A DNA stretch of 64,000 nucleotides from Dendronephthya gigantea. Lineage: Eukaryota > Cnidaria > Anthozoa > Malacalcyonacea > Nephtheidae. The position numbers and the translations under genes are program-made. The stretch spans positions 1 through 64,000 of the forward strand of contig NW_021163083.1 in NCBI RefSeq assembly GCF_004324835.1, read 5' to 3'. Under the pieces are notes generated by a model. That model made no database searches. It was not told the origin of the DNA and saw only the letters and a program-made list of their open reading frames with translations. Of this stretch, positions 25,579 through 36,464 are shown in pieces. The stretch's first letter is position 1; each line of letters begins with the position of its first letter.

Positions 25579-26566
25579 ATGGCGGAGAAAAAACAGGTTG
25601 GAATTCAAGGGATTTTGAAGTTAGGCACACGACCACAGTGTGAAATAGTGGGAAAACACGATCAAACTATTGATTTGGAACCTGAAGGCATGAGTACTCG
25701 TGTTTACGTTGGCGATTGTACAAATTGTCAGTTTGTTTTGAAGAAGAAAGCGGCAAATGTTTTGATCGAAAAATGTCAAGATCTGGTTCTAACTATGTCT
25801 GCTGAGCTCGTATCTGGAACTCTAGAAATTGTGAAAAGTTCGAAGATTTCGATTAAAATCAGCCCCAACATAAAGGTAAGCAATAATTGAGTGTTGTTTT
25901 CAAATAATATAACTGTATTCTTTATAACAGCAGGAAGCAGAACAAGACTTGTACAAATAAATTAACTCAAAATCTCTCAGATAAACCTATGAATGTAGTA
26001 TTTAATTTTTGCTCATATTATTGCTAATATTTAATGATTTTACTCATCTGTGCAAAAGTTTTGTATAAAACTTGCAATGCATTTTATTGCTTTTTTTTTA
26101 AATTTAAATACCTGTAAATCTTAGTGGATTTCAGGCCATTCATATTTAATTTCACCTCATCGCATGCTGAATGAAGCACTAATTTAAATTTTCATTCTAG
26201 ATTCCAACAATAACAGCTGACAGCACAACAGGACTTCAAGTAATTTTGTTGGAAAATGAAGAACAATTGGGGAGCTTATATTTCCACGAATCATCAGATT
26301 TAGCCATCACAGTGCAGGGTGTGGCGTTGAGAAGAAAGAGTATGCAGTCAACCCAGTTGCAGATGCCTCAGGCAACCGTCAATTTATTGCACACTGGGTA
26401 CAGAGTGATGGCAGTGTTCAGTTGAAAACTGAAAGAGTTGTTCGCGAAGGTGTTTTCCCCCATGCAGAAGAAGAGTTGAAGGCAGGCCCATGAAAGAGAT
26501 CGTCAAAATGCTGAGAAAGCATTCAAATTTCTTGAGAAAGAATACATGAAATCTAAGAAAAAATAA
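25579..26566 (+). CDS. C-CAP/cofactor C-like (CARP) beta-helix protein
   Basis: Exon 1 (25579-25875) encodes MAEKKQVGIQG, then a ladder of short beta strands with spaced Cys and Asn (VYVGDCTNCQFVL, NVLIEKCQDLVL, IVKSSKISIKI). Exon 2 starts at 26201 after TTCTAG and continues with QVILLENEEQLGSLYF. The repeated strands and the conserved VYV-like turn match the C-terminal domain of adenylyl cyclase-associated protein and tubulin cofactor C; no CAP N-terminal domain is present. The C-terminal half, with FIAHWVQSDGSVQLKTERV and AEKAFKFLEKEYMKSKKK before a TAA at 26566, lies in other frames. One base seems missing near 26,312-26,330 and one seems extra near 26,480-26,492. By family the role is probably actin or small-GTPase related; this is inference. 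The two single-base shifts could be sequence errors or a recent pseudogene. Confidence 0.7.
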
Positions 26567-26947
26567 TATGAACAACAAATGTCCTTTTATACTTTTATAT
26601 TTTGATACTTGTTGTAAAATTAATGTACTGGCAATTAATTTGTAAACTTTCAAAATGTAAACTTTTCATTGTATCTGATGAAAAACACGAAATCAAATGC
26701 AAAAACACGAAAGCGAGGCAAATGTTACACAGAAATCTGAATACGACGGAGCATCTTGCCGTGACGTCACGATTAATAATCGCTTAAAACTCTAAACGAT
26801 GGTCGACAGTTAACAGCAAAGAAGGATGAGCGAATTTCACTTTTCTTCTCTTCTGAAAGCCTTCGTACAATCGCATTTGTTGTTTGGGATCTATCAGTGT
26901 TTAAACGGGTAAAATTTCAAATTGGTGCTTTAACGGAATATTTGAGA

Positions 26948-27229
26948 TATTGTACCTTTCTACTAGTAGCATCAAGTGTGGTATAACAACTGTCTAAAAT
27001 AGACAAAACACTTCTCTTGAGAAAGAGAAGTAGAAAGGTACAATATAACCAGGGAGCAGCCTTGCAGCGTCTTCAAAAACTTAGCATCAAATGTGGTATA
27101 ACAAGTAACAACTGCCTAAAATAGACAAAACACTTCCCTTGAGAAGGCAATTGTTATACCACATTTAATGCTAAGTTGTTTGAAGACGCTGGCACGCTGC
27201 TCCCTGGTTATATTGTGCCTTTCTACTAG
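26948..27229. mobile_element. Compound foldback (MITE-like) element
   Basis: The segment GTAGAAAGGTACAATATAAC at 27,030 onward (about 77 bp, to 27,106) is repeated as an inverted copy at 27,150-27,229. A shorter inverted copy of its end precedes it at 26,948-26,964. A 55-60 bp stretch with GGTATAACAA and CTAAAATAGACAAAACACTT is present twice in direct order (from about 26,968 and 27,082). No coding capacity. Confidence 0.75.
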
Positions 27230-27579
27230 TACTAGGTTTGACTGATCAACCAGCGAAAATTCAAACCGCAGCATTCCATAACAAAGACAACTCAAGTTGA
27301 ATAGGCGATAACTTTACGGAGGCGAGCCCTTTTACTAAACAGTTATATATTCAGGTGAAGTCCGTTAGGCGAATTTATTCTATTTATTTATTGAGTTGGC
27401 GCAAACTAGTAAATTCGTAAAATATACTGATATTACTGTTTAGTATAAACTGATTAGTGACTGCCTTGGTACAGTTCATGCAGACTGCACTCGCAAAGTT
27501 AAAGGATTTTTTACGTTTTCGAGACAGTTCAGTCTTGTTTATTGATTTTTGAAGCAAATTCCTCAAACTACAGTAGTCC

Positions 27580-27970
27580 CTCGCTAACTCGAACTCGCTT
27601 AACTCGAACTCAGTCTCACTAACTCGAACTAAATCCAATTCCCCTTTGCCTTTGGATTTGGTAATGTTCTTTACAGTTATTTACTCCGCTTAACTCGAAC
27701 TCGCTTAACTCGAACTTCTCACTAACTCGAACTAAATCCAATTCCCCTTTGCCTTTGGATTTGGTAATGTTCCGGCTTTACAGTTATTTACTCCGCTTAA
27801 CTCGAACTTCTCACTAACTCGAACTAAATCCAATTCCCCTTTGCCTTTGGATTTGGTAATGTTCTTTACAGTTATTTACTCCGCTTAACTCGAACTCGCT
27901 TAACTCGAACTCCTCGCTAATTCGAACAAATTTTGTTTTCCCTTGGTCGAATATATCCGCTTAACTCGAA
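27580..27970. repeat. Tandem array with TTAACTCGAAC boxes
   Basis: Three copies of a 92-103 bp unit (starts of the AAATCCAATTCCCC block near 27,631, 27,734 and 27,826) alternate with CGCTTAACTCGAACT boxes. It looks like internal amplification of the element end. Confidence 0.85.
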
Positions 27971-28193
27971 CTTTGGTTTCGAATCATAGATCAGCAAACC
28001 TCAAAATGTGAGAAGATAGCATTTTAAAAACTTGAAACTATAATGTTCGCCAATACACCGTATTGAAGAAATACCGGCACCGCGTATATACATTACTATA
28101 GGAACTATCAAAGTAAAAACAATTTAATCGGTGTATAATTGCATAAATGATTATAAATTTTAAAACATTAACTTCAGTTAACTTTAATGTCCA

Positions 28194-28434
28194 GGGGCCG
28201 GTTGTATCAAGCCCGTTTAGCTTAAACGGTGGATAAGTCAAAATTAAATAACACTCTAACAACTCTCTTGAGTGAGTCAACTTGAATATTATGCACTGAA
28301 TATGTAGTTGTAAACAGTATCTTTGTATTAAGGTTAAAAACATTTAGTTTGCTTCTTGAATAAAATGATAGACTTGCTTTCTATTTTGAACTTAACCACC
28401 GTTTAAGCTAAACGGGCTTGATACAACCGGCCCC
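28194..28434. mobile_element. MITE with 45-50 bp inverted repeats
   Basis: Ends GGGGCCGGTTGTATCAAGCC and its reverse complement, arms continuing through CGTTTAGCTTAAACGGTGG, about 241 bp in all. It is inserted inside the 27,571-28,864 element. A diverged relative sits in a TRP-gene intron at 56,742-56,986. Confidence 0.88.
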
Positions 28435-28501
28435 AGCTAACTTTTATGGTGTCGCTAATTAAAAAATCAGTATTTCATTATTATATCAAGCAGGACTTTT
28501 T

Positions 28502-28736
28502 AAGGCTGCTTTCCACTGTCCGCGTTTTAGCACGTACGTACACGCACGTAAAAGTTTTAAATTTTTATTATTTAACATCTAGGTCAGCAAATACATATAT
28601 ACTAAACTATGCGGAAAACTAAGTTCTTTCGATTTATTCACTTCGTTTTTTTAAAGATAGCTTATATAAGCATTTAGACTTTTATGTGCGTGTACGTGCG
28701 TATGAAAAACGCAACAGTGGAAAAAAACAGCCCTTG
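28502..28736. mobile_element. MITE with 50-bp inverted repeats
   Basis: The left arm AAGGCTGCTTTCCACTGTCC, continuing through GCACGTACGTACACGCACG, pairs with the right arm at about 28,679-28,736, ending in AACAGTGGAAA and CAGCCCTTGG. No coding capacity; nested in the Tigger-like element. Confidence 0.8.
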
Positions 28737-29284
28737 GCAAATAAACGAATGAACGGCGACAATCCAATATACGTTGAAATATAAACGTAATTTAACACCA
28801 ACCCCGGTTAACTCGAACAATTTTTCTTTTTCCCTTGGGAGTTTGAGTTTGCGGGGGAATACTGCACGTGTATACCTATATGGACATTAAGTTTTTTTAC
28901 GTCTGCAGACTGGAATTTGAAAAAGCACACTATCTCACACACTATCCGAGAGGCCTGTTGTCAAACAGCGTCCGGTCTTGTGGGCGGCATTTTTGTGGTT
29001 TGTTTTAGAAATCGTATTCTTAGCTTATTGAAGTCAGAAAATTTTCCTATGAAAATTGAAGCCTGAAATAAAGTGAACTAAGCGTCAGGATTTACTTTGC
29101 TTATATATAGAAATGCAGTTTGAAGTTTTCCCTCCGCTTGCACTTAGATTTTTGCCGCAGACTTCAATCCTTTTGTCTTTAAAATTAATCGGCCGGCGGT
29201 GCTCTCAAAAGTTTACAATATCCTCATGAATCCGTTTCAGCAAAAGTTTGAGTTTTACATCCGTTTAAGGTTTCTCATGTGACA

Positions 29285-29291
29285 TATATAG
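29285..29291 (+). promoter_or_regulatory. Candidate TATA box of the cysteine-peptide gene
   Basis: TATATAG about 120 bp upstream of a consensus donor (CAAG|GTATGT at 29,408). A 5'-UTR exon of roughly 29,315-29,408 is proposed, followed by an intron 29,409-29,604 that ends TTTTCCAG directly before the ATG. Confidence 0.45.
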
Positions 29292-29604
29292 AGTGGTATT
29301 AGGATATATAATGTAAGTAGGTTGTGAAGCCCTTCAGAAAAGAAGGGAATTGAAGAAATAAAGAGGTCTTAAAATAACAAAGAGCTAAGCTAAGTACCTA
29401 TATGCAAGGTATGTTTCCACGTCTGCATGTATTTCATATTTTCAGGTCTTTATATTTGATTGTTTTTCAAGGATCTAACATTCAATGTTCAGTCCGCAAA
29501 ATATCTGCATAACTATAAAACTATACTAAAATAATAGACATTGGTTTTAGCCGTATGCAAAGGAACGATTAATATATTTGTTCATTAAACATGCACTTTT
29601 CCAG

Positions 29605-29850
29605 ATGGCAACGAAACCACGGTTCGTGTATTTGCTCCTTTACTGCTTACTGTTGACGCCCATCGTTCAAGGTAGCACGCTTACTCAATGCTTTAGAGCT
29701 TGCAAGGGAGGAAAAAAGGCAATTCAAAAGTTCTGTAGATGGCTGAAGATTATTGGGTCTACTCCTTATGTCAGAGCAATCTGCTGGTCAAATCAGTTTG
29801 CTGGAGAAGTCGCGTGCAAAGGATTCTGTTATCGTTTTTTTTCCAAGTGA
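29605..29850 (+). CDS. Secreted basic peptide with mirror-symmetric six-cysteine spacing
   Basis: 81 residues. The ATG at 29,605 follows a polypyrimidine-AG acceptor (TTTTCCAG), so the coding sequence starts at an exon border. Residues 1-23 are a signal peptide (FVYLLLYCLLLTPIVQG core). The mature part of about 58 residues has six Cys in the pattern C-x3-C-x10-C-x15-C-x10-C-x3-C, the same read from either end, plus about 11 Lys/Arg against one Glu. The C-x3-C pairs suggest two helices tied together. Small size, secretion signal and high charge suggest a host-defence or venom-type peptide, or a cysteine-rich signalling peptide. It does not match ShK, defensin, macin, aurelin or damicornin cysteine patterns as I know them. 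Function is not assigned. Confidence 0.75.
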   Translation: MATKPRFVYLLLYCLLLTPIVQGSTLTQCFRACKGGKKAIQKFCRWLKIIGSTPYVRAICWSNQFAGEVACKGFCYRFFSK

Positions 29851-30001
29851 TGTTTCTTACTCTCGGATTGGAAAATTGGCGACCTCGTTGGCGAATATAA
29901 GAATGTAGTTCAAGGGATATGAATTTATACTTCTCGTTGATTACTGTGTTAGCATGTATGTTATAATCTAATTAATTGTATTTTCGACGTAACACAACTT
30001 A

Positions 30002-30007
30002 AATAAA
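30002..30007 (+). terminator. Poly(A) signal of the cysteine-peptide gene
   Basis: AATAAA 152 bp after the stop codon at 29,850. Confidence 0.55.
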
Positions 30008-32900
30008 TCTCAGGAAAGCATTATTTACTGAAAATTTCTTGAGTGAACGGCCGGCTTCAATTGAAGAATGTGTGTTGCATTGTCCAGTGTTAAAAAAAGC
30101 TTCTATATACGCGATTGACTTATGTACCACACCGTGGAGTTGCTGCTCAAAAGGTGTGGTTTTGCAACCTTCAGTAGTTTCTTTTCCTTGAGTAGTTGTG
30201 TTTAACTCCTTCCGAAAGTGTCTCTTGATCAGTGTCTCTTGCAAGCCTGTTCCACAAACTTCGTTTAAATGATATACTAATGGAACAAAGTCAAACCGGC
30301 ATAAGTTTTCCGTTTTCTTAAGATGTTTCCCCGAGAAATTCCCGGAATTCAGTTCTTATGTTAATACAATAGCATTTTTCATAAATTTATTTTGTTAAGT
30401 AACTAATACAGACAAACTTAGCATAAACGTTTCATGCAATGACACGCGCAATGGCTTGAACCTCTTCGCTGTTTCAATCAATCTATTTCAGTATTCAATA
30501 GTTTTCATCATCACGAACGATATGCATAAGTTCGCTATCCTGGTTATCACCAGTTATAATAAATGCTCAGAAAGTATCCTCTAAAGAAAAAAGCAATACT
30601 TGATTACGTTTGAAAATATTTGCGAAATTTTTTACTGGGAAAAAGGAAGACGTCCAATTGACATTCGATACAAGATAAACTCGCCAATCGTTTGTAATTG
30701 ATATGCTGTCTGTTTGGGATCATCGCACTATGCTCACTTGCCCTTGGCCTTTTGACTTTGAAACCTTGAGCAAGAGCAACAACATATTGCAGAGCTAAAA
30801 TATCTCCAGAGTTTTATTCAAAGTAATAAAGAGATACGTTACAATATTATCACGAGAAATATCGGTTTCTAGAGCTGAGAGGTCTGACCAAATGGATGCA
30901 GCTGTGTTTGTCAACTCAGTCAGAACGGTCTGGGCGAAATTGCCTGCTGGAGTGTAATCTGAACTCATGCATGTGCTGGGCTTCTGGAGTACCGAAGACA
31001 AAACTCATGCTTATAATATCATTAATGAGCAAGTCCGGAAATATTAAGACTAGTTCTCATTGTTGAATGAGCATTATTATGTATCTTTGTTACACAAGTT
31101 ATTAAAATATTTATCATTTAAATCAAAAGTACGGAGTTAGGAGTGGAATGACCACCCCCGCCGATCTGCATTCAAAGTGCATCACAAAAACATCTCTGAC
31201 AACATCTTCCCAATTTCTATTTTCAGTAGCTTCTTGTCATAATTGCCTAAAATAACTTATATTCGGTCACTTACAAAGGTCAATTTGTTTTTGTGCCATC
31301 TTTATTCTTATTGAATGCATCCTTCCTGCTGCTGTAGAACGTCACTTTCAGTTTGGCTTCCGAAAGTTGCAAGTTGAGTGCATAATTGACTTTTTAATAT
31401 TCATGTCTTAAACAATTTAAACAAAATTATGTGGGAAATTTAGGATCAAATGCATTAACCGAAGATAAGATCTGGCATGTAATCTCCTCTTCTTCTCCAA
31501 TCGCCACATGATCAGATCGATTTCATAGTAGAAATTTGCTTTGCATGAGAGGGGGCACGGTGTGACAATGAGTCATTTGTATTTCGAAGGCTTGCTATCA
31601 GAAGATATTAGGTTTACATTATCCGTACAGGATCATATTAGTCAATTTCTGTCAGCACATCTGCATCACGTCACCACGTCTATCCTCAGATCATAATAAT
31701 AAGTCGAGATTAGAGGCGCTGGAAGTGGAAACGGTGAGAAAACAACTTGAAAAACGGCGAATATCTTCTGCACATCTTTAGTCTCATGGGCATTTTTGTT
31801 TAGTTTTATACTAGGTTACTTGTAGCTGATGTAGTTGGACAATGGACATTGATTCAAATCATTCAATCATTTTCTCAAATCATTTAACGACAACAATGCA
31901 ACAAAACCATCTGTCGTGTCGTGGGGTTGCAGGACACCACATGCAGGAGATTGCGTGTGTATCTTCACATCAATATGTGTCCAACTGAATTCTTAGAATT
32001 ACCTACAATTTTCCAAAGCATTAGAGTTGATATGAAACAGTCTATCACCTAATCTTGAAGTAAAAACGTAAGGAATCCATTCATACTGCCATTAGTCCTT
32101 GGACCACTCATGCCGGCCTGGAATTCCATAATCTTCCTATGCCATTCTGGAAATTCATAAATGATTTATTCTGTATGTATAACTCCACTAATCTGTCACC
32201 AATCATGAACGTTGAATTAAATTAACTACAATTTATTTTCTTAAACCTTAATCCCATCTCTTCATTCTATGGAAACTCATTTATAGCCAATGAAGTCAAA
32301 TTATCACCTGCAGTATTTAGTATACTTTCTTGGTTATCGTTGTGGGAAGAACGTTCCTTGCTCGGTAATTACCCGAAAACCATTTTAACTTTGTCATTTG
32401 GAAAGCTTGGTTGAAGCAAAATAGTATTTATCCCATATGCTTTCTGTCAGATTTTGTACAACGATACGAATGGTGTGAATCCGCGTTTTAAAGCGTCGCT
32501 TCACCAGGTCCAGAGACCAGCATGATACCATTAGCCTAAACACCGGAATCCCCTGGAATACCTTCAGGCATTCTCGATTGACTGGCTTGCACATGCGAGA
32601 TTATCTTTCCCATCTGTGCTTGATATGCCCGTGCGGCGCTTGGCACCTCTGATATTGAGCAATAGCTGTATCACTGCGTCCTAATTTCATCCCGAAGACG
32701 AGTCTGATCAGCGCACGGAAGAACGCCTTCAATTCTAATTTACATTGCGGCATTTAAGCGTCTTTCACAGCTGTCTTTGTTGATTGGATAAATAATACCG
32801 TTCAAACGTAGGCAGCATATCGGGTTAGCGACAGGTCGGCGAAACGGTCTGCTACAGGCAAACACACGAGCATTTGTGGTTAAGATAAATTATTGCCCAA
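30008..32900. other. Intergenic, no supported gene
   Basis: Nearly 2.9 kb without a recognisable gene. On the minus strand some short stretches look protein-like (about 31,001-30,795 and 32,594-32,394), but they are short, in different frames and match nothing I know. They could be decayed coding sequence. Confidence 0.4.
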
Positions 32901-35056
32901 ATGAATTATAGAACAATCCAACATCGCGAGGACGAATTATTGTTGGCAAACAGCAGCAAAGACAAAGGCAAAGAGGATTTAGTTGAGAAGTCGAGCAAGT
33001 CTGACGACGATGCGACGAGAGTAGCGGAGAAGGAGAAGCTTATAAACAATATAGAGTCGGAACACGCAACTTTCCACAAAGACCAACCGAAATCAGCTAA
33101 ATCTGGCGATACTAACCAGAACACAAGTTACCTAAGCAGCGATCTCAGCCAGATTCGAGACCCATATGCGAGTGCAGCATCCAATAAGTGGATTTCGTTC
33201 GACGAAACAAGCACAAGTCAAAATATTGAATATACAAAAAGTGAAGTCCCGGCGCCCGAACAAAACGCCTCTACAGCAAACAATAGCATCTTGGGGCCAC
33301 TTTTCAGCGAAAGCGATTGGGTGAGATTCGAAAGCACACGAGGGAATGATGCTATCGGTACAATTCACACGACTTCGTCGAGAGATGATACTGTAAGTCA
33401 TGCCTCGAGGGAAATTGCGACTCATGAATCCGAAGGTAATTTGGGACTTCAGGATACGACAACAAACCCCTTCAGCAACTCAGAACTCGATCGCATTAGT
33501 TCATTTTCAAAATTGCCTAAGAATTCAAATGGCATTCCTATTAAATCCACGCTATCTTCCAATGAAACATCTGGAGATCCAAATGGAACCCATGTTGTTA
33601 ATAATGGCGATGTTGACAGAGCAACGTCAGGGGAGTCAGATGAAGATGTTCTAAATTCACCTCTACCAGCATACCCTGTGAAAACCACAAGTACATCATG
33701 GTCTATGCTACTTCGCTATCCAGACACAAAGCGGCGGATCCGAGGTAGGGAATGGCGTCCTGTTATCGTCAAACTCAGTGGATCAATCCTACAGGTTTAC
33801 AATGAGCATGATCCTTCAGGACCATTCCGAGAAGTTTCCTTGCAGTGTTTCTATGACCTAACCAAACCCAAGCTTCAGCAATATCAACGCAACAAGATGC
33901 ACACCATTAAGATTGTTTATGTTAAATACAAAGAAACGAATAAGCTGATTTCTAAGAAAAATGTGCAGTATATTGCAAGGACCACACCTATACTGAAGAT
34001 AGCCTCACCTAATCACACAGTTATCCAAGAGTTCACTGAAGTTGTACGACATGCCATGAGATCCTTGCCAATATTCAGAGATCGAGGGATCAGCCATAAC
34101 ACAGAGGCTGTGTATATAAATGTTCATGATACATGCACGGCTCTCATAGATGCAACTGGTTCTGTCCTGATGCTCGGAATCCTGGTACGGATATACCTCA
34201 GGGCCTTCATAAGTGGTGATGCTGAGTGCGAGTTGGTGTTGAACGACATCCACATGAAATCCAAAGAAGAAACAAGGCTCCGAGATGAATTGATGCCACA
34301 AAGAGTCCACAAATGGATCAAGTTGGAGGAATGTGATTTCCACAGCACTGTCAATTCCGGCATCTACAACCAGAATCGCTCTATCATGCTGCACCCCCTA
34401 GATTCCTGCACCTTTGAAGTGATGCAGTTCCGAGTTCGACCTGTAAAACCCCTTCCACTACTTGCGAAGTGCGAAATGGTTATCGACACACATGGCAGGG
34501 TAGAGTTGCATGCAGAGGTGAAGCTCTGCAGTGATCCTAAACTGGCGAGGTACGAGAGGAAGAATATTTGTCTATACTTTGCAATACCAGATGCATGGAT
34601 GCAGTTATTCATGAAGGAAAATCGATTCTGGGGTGAGAAGAGCATCACCTCAACCAATTCCCAGAAAGCCATCAAGATGAGAAACAGGAAGAATCGACCA
34701 CTAACTACCATTGAGGTCTCAACAGGTTCTGCAAGATACGAGCCTGAGTATAGATCAATTGTTTGGCGAATTGACAGCCTTCCTCTCCTGAATACCACAG
34801 CCCCAGCTGATTCAACTCATGACTTCCTCTGCCATATACAAACTATGGACTCTTCTGGTTTACCTGAGACTATAAGCCTGCATGTGTCATGGAGTATGAA
34901 GTTCCTTATACGGTTGCATCAGATACGAATGTGGTGAATTTCAAAGTTTTAGACAAGAAAATTAACACGAAAGAGGTGTCCTACCATACCTATTATACCT
35001 ATGATATACAGATGGATATGCGAAGCCTTAATGGTGGGATTCATCATGACAGATGA
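32901..35056 (+). CDS. Stonin-family endocytic adaptor (stonin-2 / stoned-B like)
   Basis: Single long exon, about 715 residues. The disordered N-terminal region holds two WxxF-type motifs (WISF at residue 97, WVRF at 140) and an NPF motif (about 189), as expected for binding the AP-2 alpha ear and EH-domain proteins. Residues about 265-395 are the stonin homology domain (WSMLLRYPDTKRRIRGREW onward). The mu-homology domain follows, with AFISGDAECELVLNDIHMKS, FEVMQFRVRPVKPLPLL and YRSIVWRIDSLPLL. The family sorts synaptotagmin-type cargo into clathrin-coated pits. The reading frame shifts by one base near 34,865-34,885; the C-terminal strand (MEYEVPYTVASDTNVVNFKV) continues in another frame to a TGA at 35,056. 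A further frame runs to a good donor at about 35,091, so the last residues are uncertain. Sequence error at the shift is likely. Confidence 0.88.
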
Positions 35057-35194
35057 TACCTTATCAAGCCTGGACAATGACTATCAGATGGTAAGTTTTT
35101 ATGACAAAAGTATTGATAATTGTAGATTATACAAGGGCTGCTTGCAGCCTGCAGTGTAATATTAATTATACGAGAAATACGAGGCGAGATTTAA

Positions 35195-35252
35195 CAATGC
35201 AATGTCCTTTATTCACTCCTTAATTAAGGAGTGAATAAAGGACATTGCATTG
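35195..35252. repeat. 58-bp perfect palindrome
   Basis: Two 29-bp arms with no spacer, centred on TTAATTAA at 35,223/35,224 (right arm starts TTAAGGAGTGAATAAAGGAC). It can form a full cruciform. No flanking duplication is clear. Confidence 0.9.
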
Positions 35253-35404
35253 GTAAATTGAGCCGAGTATTTTGAAGTATAATTCTACCTTATTATGACT
35301 GACCTGGGCAATCAGAGATTCTGTGACCACTGCAGTAAAATAGCTCCTTGTTTACCCCTTCCTCAATAGCACTTATGAGTGAGCTTCCTTTATGCTAATG
35401 TCTT

Positions 35405-35465
35405 CACCACCAAGCCTCACTTTAATGAAATACATTCTCCTTACATCAAAGTGAGACTTGGTGGA
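35405..35465. repeat. Short hairpin repeat
   Basis: CACCAAGCCTCACTTT pairs with AAAGTGAGACTTGGTG across a loop of about 24 bp, one mismatch in 16. Confidence 0.7.
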
Positions 35466-36315
35466 AAAGATCAAGGGAAAACCCAGAGAATACTATAGTT
35501 TACCACTGCCTCTAATTCATAAATTTTGTTACCTAATCCATTAACATACTGAGTGTGGTTTAAAATGCTTTCTTCAACTTATAATGAGAACAGTTTCAAA
35601 TTAATAGAGCTATATATATATCCTGTATATTTTTTTGCCATATGTTGTGGGAGAAGTTTGCCAGACAAATTATTTATGTTTAATCCTCCTAAAACCAGAA
35701 TATTTAATCCTTTTTTATCACAAAAAGTGTTATCATTAAAATTTCATCTGTTCCTCTTTGGAGTACCTACCATATTCAACTTTATAGTTCAACCATTAAT
35801 CATGAAAAATTACTAAATAAGTGGTTGGCAATATCTCAATACGATTTATGTTTTGAGTGTTGCCAAAGTCATGAGAGACAATGTCAATGTGGTTCTATAA
35901 CTATTAAAATCCACCCGGCTGGCATTTTAATAGGGTCATGAATAAACATTCCATTTCATCCTCAGAGATGATTTATTTCTTTGATTAATTAATCTTTATC
36001 TAATGTACATCTGTATATTAGAGTAAATTATCATTTGCGAACAACTCTTCCAAAACCGACGTAATATCACATCATGTGAAGCCCATGGCATGCTTGCATT
36101 AATTATTCAAGCCGAAAAACCGATAAACAATGTGTGAGAAGTATTGACTATTGTTTCGTCTATAACTAAAATGCGTCAAAGCTTTGGAAATTCATTCAAT
36201 TTTAGCGATAATTTCTTTTTTTTGTCAATTTTTTTTTGTCAATTCATAAATCAAAAATGCCACAAACACTTATGAAGTCTCTAATTATGGAACGATTTGT
36301 CGTTATTTGACTCTC

Positions 36316-36464
36316 TTAGTCACGTTCACCCATGCACCTTTCAATCCCTTTCAAATCACCTCGATGCTCGATTAATTTCCTTTTCTGCCCTTGAAGGCTA
36401 TGCACAAATTGCTCAACTAAATCATGAACGATAGCCAGCTCAGTTGAAGCATTAGAAAATCTCT
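36316..36464 (-). CDS. Possible terminal exon of a minus-strand gene
   Basis: On the minus strand a strong acceptor (TATTTTCTCAGCAG) is followed by an open frame that reads as an amphipathic helix: ELAIVHDLVEQFVHSLQGQ, then KRKLIEHRGDLKGIERC and a stop. Upstream exons were not found. Length and composition resemble a small coiled-coil subunit, but no family is recognised. Confidence 0.3.

Larger units (their letters stand above)
27571..28864. mobile_element. Tigger/pogo-like non-autonomous element
   Basis: The left end CAGTAGTCCCTCGCTAACTC, preceded by TA, matches the reverse complement of the right end (CAGTATTCCCCCGCAAACTC) at most positions. The CAGTA start and internal CTCGAAC boxes are typical of Tigger/pogo-type Tc1-mariner relatives. 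The right flank is CA rather than TA, so the expected TA duplication is imperfect. No transposase is present. It contains a tandem array and two nested MITEs. Confidence 0.6.
26567..29284. other. Intergenic repeat island
   Basis: No host gene is seen. The stretch is dominated by inverted-repeat elements annotated separately: a compound foldback at 26,948-27,229 and a 1.3 kb Tigger/pogo-like element at 27,571-28,864 with two MITEs nested in it. Confidence 0.6.

Noticed and set aside
29999-30244. Minus-strand 81-codon frame beside the cysteine peptide gene
   Set aside because: Overlaps the peptide gene's poly(A) region; no homology, signal peptide or splice evidence.
30795-31001. Minus-strand frame with TVLTELTNTAASIW
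   Set aside because: Possible exon after TCCAGCAG, but no partner exon, no family and only about 55 codons; left out.
32394-32594. Minus-strand protein-like frame (NRECLKVFQGIPVFRL...)
   Set aside because: Short, flanked by other frames that look equally coding-like, and unmatched to any family I know; possibly old coding sequence but not supportable.
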